From positions 21,668,082 to 21,732,081 of the forward strand of contig NC_067207.1 of the NCBI RefSeq assembly GCF_026262505.1: a stretch of 64,000 nt of DNA, in the 5' to 3' direction. Of this stretch, positions 30,843-38,253 are shown in pieces (within the stretch, counting starts at the first letter, position 1; every line of letters starts with the position of its first letter). The position numbers and the translations under genes were made by a program. The notes under the pieces were generated by a model that saw only the letters and a program-made list of their open reading frames with translations, was not told the DNA's origin and made no database searches. The DNA is from Trichomonas vaginalis G3. Taxonomy: Eukaryota; Parabasalia; Trichomonadida; Trichomonadidae.

Positions 30843-31107
30843 TGTTGCAGAATTTAATGACTATTATGCTAATAATAAAAAATTATTTGAAGAATTGACA
30901 ACGTGTAAATTGAATAAAATGTTTAAAGTTGATGGATTCAAAATTTCAAAAATAAAAGGAGTGGTTAGTTTGAAATCTATTCCTCAATCAAGAATCACCT
31001 CATTAATGAAAATAGATGATTTAACAAAAAGAATAGAAATTATTGAAGAGCGAATAAATCAAATTATTGATTTCATAAATCATGACTCGTTGAGCCCGGG
31101 TCCTTAA
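30843..31107 (+). pseudogene. 3' part of coiled-coil gene of A, after the MULE
   Basis: This continues the gene begun at 23497. The C-terminal helix (KRIEIIEERINQIIDFI) suits a coiled coil. The stop overlaps the end of the convergent gene by 4 bp. It is interrupted by the MULE; the rest looks well kept. Confidence 0.75.
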
Positions 31108-31583
31108 AGCCCATCACTGAGTTCAAGGTTATATTCATCAAATATTTCATTATTAAATGCAACTTCTGCTAGTTTATTTATTTTTTCAATACGATCATTT
31201 GAAAGTCTATCGTTTAATTTTTTCTGAAGTTTTTCATTTTCTAGTTCTGAAACTTTATTTGGATGATATGTAAATTCATGAAATTCTTTGGCCTCGGTTT
31301 TGATCATTAATTTACAAAGAACTTTTGTGGTTGGAATTCGTTTGAACCATTTATTAGTTATATTCGTTATATATTCAATATCTGGAATTAATTCCCAAAT
31401 TTTTGCATTTTCAATTAATTTATTATCAAATGCAAAAGCAATGGGTTTAATATTATGTTTACCTTTATAATATAAACTTTCTACATAATCATCGAAATAA
31501 ACATCTACTTGTTTAACATTTTCAAGAATTGGTGAAAGAGCATCCATTAATTGATTGACGGTTACGAATCTTGATCCACTCAT
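31104..31583 (-). CDS. Unknown Polinton terminal gene, element A (159 aa)
   Basis: This is the last gene before the right terminal repeat of A. It is a 159-residue protein with a folded N-terminal two thirds (RFVTVNQLMDALSPILENVK, then several Trp/Tyr-rich segments) and a charged helical C-terminus. The start lies near a T-rich tract with GTAAGAAAATG, a weak form of the shared signal. No family was recognised. B has a different gene in the equivalent position, so the right end of these elements is variable. Confidence 0.5.
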   Translation of the reverse strand: MSGSRFVTVNQLMDALSPILENVKQVDVYFDDYVESLYYKGKHNIKPIAFAFDNKLIENAKIWELIPDIEYITNITNKWFKRIPTTKVLCKLMIKTEAKEFHEFTYHPNKVSELENEKLQKKLNDRLSNDRIEKINKLAEVAFNNEIFDEYNLELSDGL

Positions 31584-31597
31584 TTTCTTACGAATTA

Positions 31598-31858
31598 AAA
31601 AAATAAATTATTCAAAAATGTAAGACATGAATTTTTAAAGTTTATTTTTTTTATTTCATTATGTATGGGCTGGTGTAAATGTCTTACAATTTTGAAAATT
31701 TTTTAAATCTTGATTTATTCAAAAACGTAAGAATAAAAACCGTAAGAATCATACATTTTTTACTTCATATGTTAAAAAAAATGATACAAAATCGTTCAAT
31801 ATTGTATGAATTCTTACGTTTACAAAAAAAGTCACACAACCCTTCAACATATACTACT
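31598..31858. repeat. Right terminal inverted repeat of element A
   Basis: Inverse copy of 3660-3920, ending CATATACTACT at 31858 and followed by the duplication TTCATT (31859-31864). It holds the same outward-reading 60-codon frame (start 31679) behind a T-rich tract and a GTAAATG start. Confidence 0.9.
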
Positions 31859-32122
31859 TTCATTATATGAAACTGTATAAACTTTATCTTTATCTTTGCA
31901 TCTTTCATCACTTCCAATATATTTATATTTCAATTTTGATTTATTGGTTTCATATTCATTAACGTTTAATAATTCACAGTCTTCCTTTTTAAATAAATGT
32001 TTTATGTATTCAGGATTAACAATTCTATAATATTGCTTCCCTTTAAATCTTTGAATATAAACAGGAACACCATCCTCTAAAATTCGATAATCTATTTTAT
32101 CTGGTTTTACTTGTTGGGTCAT
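31859..32122 (-). pseudogene. 5' part of element B terminal gene, cut by element A
   Basis: This begins MTQQVKPDKIDYRILEDGVP. It is a small Lys/Tyr-rich protein whose 3' part lies at 3513-3659 on the other side of A. Its start has a very clear TTATTCTTACATAAATGAC signal. Function is unknown. Confidence 0.65.
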
Positions 32123-32146
32123 TTATGTAAGAATAAAAAAATAACT
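32120..32146 (-). promoter_or_regulatory. Shared T-tract/TAAATG start signal, element B
   Basis: On the minus strand a T-run leads through ATTCTTACATAAATGAC. It is nearly the same as the signal at 5230-5255 in A, although the genes are unrelated. Confidence 0.5.
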
Positions 32147-32159
32147 TATTTTAAAAATA

Positions 32160-32250
32160 ATATGTTAAAATAATGATACAAAATCGCTCGATATTGTATG
32201 AATTCTTACGTTTACAAAAAAAGTCACACAACCCGTCCTATCCTACTACT
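32160..32250. repeat. Right terminal repeat of element B
   Basis: The last 90 bp of B share long stretches with the terminus of A (for example TATTGTATGAATTCTTACGT and GTCACACAACCC), then diverge for the outermost 20 bp apart from the final CTACT. The inverse partner is outside the window. Confidence 0.8.
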
Positions 32251-33167
32251 AGAATTTGGTTTAGAAACTATAGTACAATTTCAAGCTTTAAGTATTTAAT
32301 TTTATTGACTCAATAAAACAACTCCTGTAGCTTGGACTTTTTTTATAGATTCGAAAGAAATCAAATTTCAAATTCGAAATCATTTTATAAGAAGTCTACA
32401 TTCCAAAAATAAGGCTTACTGAAATTCTTAAAAGAGAAGAATTCGGGGTTTAAAAAGAGCAAGTAATATTTGATATATTGTTTTGAGCATTGAGGGAAAA
32501 TCCAATTCATTTAACTTGTATACTCTATTTGCATCATTGATTTTTTCCATTCTCGACTTATTATTCAAAGTTGATAAAACATCATCGAATATCTTATGGG
32601 AAATTGGTTTTTTAAGCTAGGGATAGTCAAAAGAATTGGTCAAGAAGATAGTGTGAGGAACTTCCAGCTTCAGAACAATATAATCTTTTTCCAATTCCTT
32701 ATTAAAATTGGACCACATGTTCTCAGTAAAAATCGATTTTACGATATATCGTAAAATGGACTAGAGACGTTATAAATATATTTCCCAACTTAGATATTAA
32801 CTAAATCCTTGTCATGTTGATCATGGATCGAAAATAAAAATCGGTTAATTTTCACCTTGCTAATGCAACGATAAATATGTTATTTGTTCAATTAAACAAT
32901 CATTGTTAACTTTCAATAGAAAAAAAAATTCTGATCGCAATTCAATAGTATCATTATAAATAGAATAATCAATTTTAAATGCTTTTTAATAAAAATTTAA
33001 AATATTACGGATTCAAATCATTTCAATTGATTGAATATAAATTTCCATAATATCGCAGAATTTAAAACCACCACTGAAGAGTAGAATATATGGATTGAAT
33101 TATGCCTCAATTATTTGATAGAATATTTTGAAATTGTTGGCTAATCATTGCTTCATTTTCAATTGAT
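32251..33167. other. Host intergenic region between element B and kinase
   Basis: About 900 bp of AT-rich host DNA. It contains one possible gene relic (32428-32726, listed separately) and, near 33150, TTCATTTTCA, which resembles the trichomonad initiator, about 15 bp upstream of the kinase ATG. Confidence 0.5.
32428..32726 (-). pseudogene. Possible relic of a host gene
   Basis: On the minus strand, about 95 codons read with only one internal stop (TAG), with protein-like segments such as NMWSNFNKELEKDYIVLKLE before the stop and KKPISHKIFDDVLSTL after it. It has no start in context and no recognised family. It may be the 3' remnant of a gene lost when mobile DNA arrived, or it may be chance. 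Confidence 0.3.
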
Positions 33168-34346
33168 ATGAGTTTTATCCCAGAAGGTGAAGATTCGCCG
33201 ATTGCCGAAACAATTGGTAATTACAAACTCATTAGAGAAATTGGGGTTGGTTCATTTTCAATCGTTTGGTTAGCGCGCAACTTAAAAGCAGATCTAGATG
33301 TCGCCATTAAAATCATTCCAAAGAAAAGGATTGCAACCGATGTAAACATTATCCGTTTTGAACGTGAAACAAACTTTTTAAAGCAACTTGATCACCCATT
33401 AATTGCTCAATATTTTGAGCATCTTGAAGATGATAATTATCACTACTTTGTAATGGAATTAGCACCAAATGGTGATCTCTTAGCTGCTGTCAATCGTCAA
33501 GGAAAAATGGATGAACAACAGGCAAAATTGTATTTCGCCCAGTTAATTGTTGTTCTTGACTATTTGCATAACGATATGCTTGTAGCGCACAGAGATCTCA
33601 AGGCAGAGAATGTTCTTCTCGACAAAAACGAAAATATCAGATTAATTGATTTTGGCTTCAGCCGTTCATTCACAGCTGATGATCCTAACCTCAATACAAC
33701 ATGCGGATCCCCTGCGTACGTTCCCCCTGAAATGATCAAGAGAGAAGCTTACACCGTTCAAGCTGACGTTTGGAGTACTGGCATTCTGTTGTATTCCCTT
33801 GTTGTTGGAAGGCTTCCGTTCGAGGATTCCGAAAATAACGTTCAAAAGATCCTCCAGAAGATCGCTTATTCAGAACCTTTTTATCCAAGATTCATTTCTC
33901 CAGATCTGAAAGACTTATTAACAAAAATGTTAACAAAGCAACCAGATAAAAGAATTACCATAGCAGAAATCAGAAAACATCCATGGTTCCCGGCTCCTAT
34001 CGCTGCCGAACTTGAAAAGTTCACAAAGAACAACTCTGGCTCATCTCAATCATTAGAATCATTTAAGTATGATGAAGACGTAGCAAAAGAGTGCTCAAAT
34101 TGTGGAATTGATACAACTACTCTTCAACAAAGATTAATTGCTCATGAATTCGATTCAGAAACAGCAATTTACTTAATGTACCGTAAAAGAAAGATTACAA
34201 ACTTACTCCATGGCGTTATTAAGCAAGGAGTAAGTAATGAAGTCAAAAGATCCACTTCTCTTACGAATGTTACGGGAAATAGCAATACACCTAAGATTGT
34301 TAGGAGGAAACTTCCTTCCCGCAGTACTACACAGCCAATCCATTAA
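33168..34346 (+). CDS. Ser/Thr protein kinase, SNF1/CAMK-like (392 aa)
   Basis: This is a Ser/Thr kinase with every catalytic element in place: glycine loop GVGSFSIV (residues 26-33), the VAIK lysine (K48), HRDLKAEN (from 141), DFG (161-163) and PPE (186-188), with a T-loop containing TTCGSPAYVPPE as in AMPK/SNF1 relatives. The kinase domain ends at about residue 275 with RKHPWFPAP. After it, a segment around 310-350 (ECSNCGIDTTTLQQRLIAHE, then TAIYLMYRKRK) resembles the UBA-like domain of SNF1-family kinases. The basic Ser/Thr-rich tail may be phosphorylated. The family is expanded in trichomonads. The substrate cannot be told from the sequence. Confidence 0.92.
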   Translation: MSFIPEGEDSPIAETIGNYKLIREIGVGSFSIVWLARNLKADLDVAIKIIPKKRIATDVNIIRFERETNFLKQLDHPLIAQYFEHLEDDNYHYFVMELAPNGDLLAAVNRQGKMDEQQAKLYFAQLIVVLDYLHNDMLVAHRDLKAENVLLDKNENIRLIDFGFSRSFTADDPNLNTTCGSPAYVPPEMIKREAYTVQADVWSTGILLYSLVVGRLPFEDSENNVQKILQKIAYSEPFYPRFISPDLKDLLTKMLTKQPDKRITIAEIRKHPWFPAPIAAELEKFTKNNSGSSQSLESFKYDEDVAKECSNCGIDTTTLQQRLIAHEFDSETAIYLMYRKRKITNLLHGVIKQGVSNEVKRSTSLTNVTGNSNTPKIVRRKLPSRSTTQPIH

Positions 34347-34871
34347 TTGTTAATTGTTTTATATTGTTTAATATAAATCTTTATTTTAATTTTATTTTGA
34401 TTTCAATATTATTTAGCCAAGGCAAATTTATTTGTTAATTAATTAACTTTGAATTTTGTGAATTATTTTTGTTTTGTATCTGTTTTAGTGAAATCGATAC
34501 ATCTTCCGAAGATTATATAAGTTTGTTACGAAATCAAATTAGTGCACATTTAAATACAACTAAAATCAAAAGAATTAGAAGTGAATAGAAAAACTATTTA
34601 AGTTCTGAGATATAGCTAACTTGTACTCTATGATGTTAAAGTTGTAAAGCTAAAATACTGATATTGAGAGTGGAAGCACTTCTAAATAATCAAATGACTT
34701 TTTATGATATATATATCTGCAAAGTTTCTGAGAGCGAGAGTGAAAGAGAGAGATAAAGAACACCTACATAATGAAAATGTATTGGAAAATTTTGATGTTG
34801 GAAAAAAAAAAATTCAAAATACAAACAATTTTATTCAGCGTTTTCTTAAGAGAGAGCGTTAAAATATTGAT
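34347..34871. other. Intergenic region between kinase and K/E-rich gene
   Basis: 525 bp of AT-rich DNA separates two convergent genes. The only structured feature is a purine run near 34732-34760 (GAGAGCGAGAGTGAAAGAGA). No gene is visible. Confidence 0.5.
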
Positions 34872-35927
34872 TTAAACATGAAAATAGTTTTGAATTAGGT
34901 TTTGGGAACCTTTTACTGTATCTGTTCGAACTAAGTCGGATTCCGAGCCAATATCCTTTCCTTTCTTGAGAGAATCTATTGCTTTTGTCACGTTTCCTGC
35001 ATTGTTATGAATTGTTGCAAGAATTTGTGGAATTGAATATTTATTATCAAAAAATTCTTGAATTCTTGTAATCATTCGGTATATTTCGATCTCTCGACCA
35101 ACTTCTTTACCATTTGTTGAGTAATTTTCAAGGTTTTTTTGTTTTGGTTCTTTTTTAGGTTTTTTAGGTTGTAGAAGTGATGTTTTCTTGGCAGTTTTAA
35201 CTGGTTTTGGTTCTTCCACTTCAGGGATTGATTGCACGCTTTCTTCTTCTGTAGATTCGCTTAAATAATGAGGAATTTGTTCATTATCACTTACAGGGGA
35301 AGGAATGTCAGGAGCATTAAACGAAGAGTCAGTAGTAGGCTCGCTTGGAGTTTCAACGGTTTTTTCTTCTTGTTTCGAAGATTCTGTTTTATCTTTTTTC
35401 TTTTCATTATTTGTATCTGGTTTTGGCGTAACCTTAATATTTTCATCTTTTTCTTTCGCTGGTTCTTCTGGATTGTGCTTTTTTACAGTCGAAATTAACA
35501 AATTATCTACTGTATTGAGACTTTCTAGTAATTTTTCAATTAACTTTGATTTGGAAGAATATCTAGATGCGTTGTTTTCTTCTTTTTTCTGTTGAGTTGG
35601 CTTTGATTTTTTATCTTCGTTTTTTTGAGGAGGTACTTCTTTTTTAGTAATAGCATTATCTGTTTCTTTAGAAACTGGCTTAGATTGCTGATTTAATAAG
35701 TTAGAATTTAGTTTTTGAGTTGAAGTAGTTGAAATTGTTGGATTTTCTTCAGCATCTGTTGTAGAATAATCATCTTCATCATTTTCGATTTGAATTCCTC
35801 CCGTTGCTTCAAGTCCTAGTATATTTAATTCATTCATCAGAAGATGTGAAATTCTGAAGTTTACATCACTAATCATGAAGTTTAACATCCAATCACTTAA
35901 ACGAAATATCTTGTGATCACAAGGCAT
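34872..35927 (-). CDS. Hypothetical K/E/P-rich protein (351 aa)
   Basis: This protein has a short hydrophobic N-terminal region (residues about 1-45, with LSDWMLNFMISDVNFRISHL), then more than 200 residues of low-complexity Lys/Glu/Pro/Ser sequence that should be disordered, then a compact helical C-terminal segment (REIEIYRMITRIQEFFDNKY, then AGNVTKAIDSLKKG) with a UBA-like look. No family was recognised. The conserved-looking ends with a disordered middle suggest an adaptor protein, which is only an inference. It converges with the kinase, and its start codon lies about 45 bp from the start of the divergent ankyrin gene. Confidence 0.65.
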   Translation of the reverse strand: MPCDHKIFRLSDWMLNFMISDVNFRISHLLMNELNILGLEATGGIQIENDEDDYSTTDAEENPTISTTSTQKLNSNLLNQQSKPVSKETDNAITKKEVPPQKNEDKKSKPTQQKKEENNASRYSSKSKLIEKLLESLNTVDNLLISTVKKHNPEEPAKEKDENIKVTPKPDTNNEKKKDKTESSKQEEKTVETPSEPTTDSSFNAPDIPSPVSDNEQIPHYLSESTEEESVQSIPEVEEPKPVKTAKKTSLLQPKKPKKEPKQKNLENYSTNGKEVGREIEIYRMITRIQEFFDNKYSIPQILATIHNNAGNVTKAIDSLKKGKDIGSESDLVRTDTVKGSQNLIQNYFHV

Positions 35928-35973
35928 GTTGTGTCTTTTACACTAAAAAAAATTATACTTTTTAAATTTTTTA

Positions 35974-37782
35974 ATGTCCGAACAAGATGAGAATCCTGAT
36001 CAATATATTGAATTGCGAAGTATCTACAAATACTACATCGATTCATATAATGCTTTGTATCAGCTAAAAACCGAAAAAGATGAAGATTTAAGTTCTATTT
36101 ACAATCAACTCAAAACAGAACTTATTGAAACAAGGAAATATTCTCCTGTTAAGATTGTAAGAGATGTTTTAAGTATCATTCCGTATAATAATCGCTATGC
36201 AAAGTCATATTTATCTCTTGCCAAACTCATTTCTGATGATTACCATGTCAAAGAGGTCAACAATGTAGAGCCAATTTCAAACTTCCTGTTCTATAAGGAA
36301 TATGGAATTAAAATAGACAAAGCCTATGATTTCAAAGAATTTAAATCAGAAAACCTCGAAATTCATAAAGAAGACACAATTTACAAAGTAATTATGAACA
36401 ACGACATAAAAAGATTCATTCTATTCACTGAAAGTGACGAATTTGATAGATTTCAAGTACTCAAAAGCAAATTATATCCTGATTCTAAGAAAGGATATTC
36501 ATTACTTGAATTATGTTGTTACCACGGAGCAGTTGATTGTTTTAAGTTATTAAGAACGGAATTTAACTCAGAAATAACTCAAAAATGTCTCCGTTTATCA
36601 TTTTTAGGCGGAAATCCAGAGATCATGAGTGAATGTTTGAAACATCACAAACCAAAAGAAAAATGCATGAAATATGCAATTATTTCACATAATATTGATT
36701 TTGTTACATTCTTGATGAATGAATACAAAATGAGGATCGATTCATACTATTGTGGAATGTATAATAATCTTGAATCATTTTTTGTTGATTTCGATCAAAA
36801 AAATAATTTTCGCAAGTGCTTTGTTTATTCTACTATGTTTGATCTTCCATATCTTTGTGAATATTTCCTTTCACTTGGTGCCGATATCAATGACAAAGAT
36901 GAAGATGGAAGGACCTCTCTTCATATTGCTGCTTATTATGATTTTAAAGAAATAGCCGAACTTCTTATTTCACATGGAGCAAATATCGATGAAAAAGATA
37001 ATGATGAAAAACTCCCAATTCATTATGCAGCATATTTTAATAGTAAAGAAACAGCTGAACTCCTTATTTCGCATTCAGCAATTATCAATGGAAAAGATAA
37101 ATATGGAGAAACCACTATTCATAAAGTAGCATATTTTAATAGCAAAGAAACTGCCGAATTTCTTATTTTACATGGTGCAAATATTGATGAAAAAAATGAA
37201 GAAGGAAATACCGTTCTTCATATTGCAGCATTTCATAATAATAAAGAAACAGCCGAAGTTCTCATTTTACATGGTGCTGATATCGATGCAATAGATGAAG
37301 ATGGAAGAACCGCTCTTCATATTGCAGCATTTCATAATTGCAAAGAAACAGCCGAATTTCTAATTTCACATGGTGCTGATATCTATGCAATAGATGATAA
37401 ATTTGGAGATGCCCCTCTTCATCTGGCAGCACATAAAAATAGTAAAGAAATAGTTGAGAATCTTATTTTACACGGTGCAAATATCAATGAAAAAAATAAA
37501 TTGGGAAATACCGCTCTTCAGAAGGCAGCAATGTATAATAGTTTAGAAGCAGATGAAATTCTTATTTTACGCGGAGCAAATATCAATGGAAAAAATAAAA
37601 ATGGAAGAACTGCTCTTCATTATGCAGCAATTCATAATTGCAAAGAAACAGCCGAATTTCTAATTTCACATGGTGCGGCTATCAATGTCAAAGATAAATC
37701 TGGAAAAACCCTTCTCCAAGCTGCAAGATGTGAACATAGTAATGAAACAGCCGAACTACTTATTGCTAATGGTGAAAAATAA
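35974..37782 (+). CDS. Ankyrin-repeat protein with DUF3447-type N-terminus (602 aa)
   Basis: This is a trichomonad-type ankyrin protein. Residues about 1-290 are the helical N-terminal region typical of this group, including the DUF3447-like GYSLLELCCYHGAVDCFKLL and KCMKYAIISHNIDFVTFLM. About nine 33-residue ankyrin repeats follow, with clear TxLHxAA cores such as DGRTSLHIAAYYD and NGRTALHYAAIHN. The repeats are very alike at the DNA level, so recent internal duplication is likely. There is no C-terminal membrane segment, unlike the neighbouring ankyrin gene. Such proteins are probably protein-binding scaffolds; no partner can be told. It has a very short AT-rich upstream region. Confidence 0.9.
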   Translation: MSEQDENPDQYIELRSIYKYYIDSYNALYQLKTEKDEDLSSIYNQLKTELIETRKYSPVKIVRDVLSIIPYNNRYAKSYLSLAKLISDDYHVKEVNNVEPISNFLFYKEYGIKIDKAYDFKEFKSENLEIHKEDTIYKVIMNNDIKRFILFTESDEFDRFQVLKSKLYPDSKKGYSLLELCCYHGAVDCFKLLRTEFNSEITQKCLRLSFLGGNPEIMSECLKHHKPKEKCMKYAIISHNIDFVTFLMNEYKMRIDSYYCGMYNNLESFFVDFDQKNNFRKCFVYSTMFDLPYLCEYFLSLGADINDKDEDGRTSLHIAAYYDFKEIAELLISHGANIDEKDNDEKLPIHYAAYFNSKETAELLISHSAIINGKDKYGETTIHKVAYFNSKETAEFLILHGANIDEKNEEGNTVLHIAAFHNNKETAEVLILHGADIDAIDEDGRTALHIAAFHNCKETAEFLISHGADIYAIDDKFGDAPLHLAAHKNSKEIVENLILHGANINEKNKLGNTALQKAAMYNSLEADEILILRGANINGKNKNGRTALHYAAIHNCKETAEFLISHGAAINVKDKSGKTLLQAARCEHSNETAELLIANGEK

Positions 37783-38253
37783 TAAAAGAGTAAACCTATT
37801 TATAGTGTAATAGTTTAAATACTATCATCTAGTCAACAATAATGCACTTTGTATCTTTTAATTTTTATTTCTTATTAAATAAGGTCGTCAAAACAAAGTG
37901 CGGAAATTAAAAACCGCAGTTTGAGTACTTTCTGAGGGTCTGTTCGTCAGAAAGTATACATTTTTAAACTTTCTGACACTAAAAAATTTTTGGTCCTTTC
38001 AAAGTTTTTGACAATGTCAAAAAATATACATCGAGGTTCTCAATTTTCCTCTCAAACGGCGGTTTTTTAAAAACGCTCAATTTTTCATCGACCTTATTTC
38101 CAATATCAGAGATTTTTTTTGGATTTTCTCAGTTATATGACTCATGAAATAGGTGAATTTTGACCTTAAAACTATGAATTTTAATGTTTCTTAGAAACAT
38201 TCGAAAAAAACAGAATATGTTATAAATATTTATTCATTTTAAAAATATTGTGT
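37783..38253. other. Intergenic region between two convergent ankyrin genes
   Basis: 470 bp between the stops of the convergent ankyrin genes. Most of it is the inverted-repeat element at 37877-38099, and the rest is AT-rich without features. Confidence 0.5.
37877..38099. mobile_element. Small inverted-repeat element (MITE-like)
   Basis: The ends AAATAAGGTCG (37877) and CGACCTTATTT (38089-38099) are inverted, and weaker similarity continues inward for about 55 bp on each side (for example AACCGCAGTTTGAG on the left against an AACCGCCGTTTGAG complement on the right). The inside has another pair, ACTTTCTGA/TCAGAAAGT. The length is 223 bp with no coding capacity. The target duplication is unclear. 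It is probably a non-autonomous DNA transposon. Confidence 0.6.

Larger units (their letters stand above)
3660..31858. mobile_element. Polinton/Maverick element A, inserted into B
   Basis: This is a complete-length Polinton bounded by terminal inverted repeats of about 260 bp (3660-3920 and 31598-31858), both starting AGTAGTATATG. A 6-bp target duplication TTCATT lies at 3654-3659 and 31859-31864. The 5'-AG terminus and 6-bp duplication are typical of Polintons. Without the nested MULE it is about 21 kb. Gene order is: two unknown genes, polymerase B, integrase, satellite block, primase-helicase, inverted satellite, KilA-N, fibre, virion-type genes, packaging ATPase, major capsid, small proteins. 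Integrase, fibre, ATPase and capsid genes look whole. The polymerase and a few other genes are broken, with perhaps eight to ten breaks overall plus the MULE insertion. The terminal repeats are almost identical to each other, which points to a recent insertion. Confidence 0.93.
1..32250. mobile_element. Polinton/Maverick element B (outer, fossil, left part outside window)
   Basis: This is the right-hand part of a Polinton. It holds a packaging-ATPase remnant, a capsid-protein remnant, two small amphipathic-protein genes, a coiled-coil gene and a terminal gene. Its right end at 32250 reads inward as AGTAGTAGGATAGGACGGG and shares about 75 bp of terminal sequence with element A, including the stretch GTCACACAACCC. 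The bases after 32250 (agaatt) would be one copy of the 6-bp target duplication; the other lies outside the window. B is interrupted by element A at 3660-31858. Its shared genes look about 97% identical to those of A by eye, so the two copies are closely related. B is broken, with roughly eight or more breaks in the part seen, plus the insertion. Confidence 0.88.

Noticed and set aside
35268-35595. Plus-strand frames rich in Phe/Ile/Ser opposite the K/E-rich gene
   Set aside because: They are the complement of Lys/Glu-rich codons and are not independent genes.
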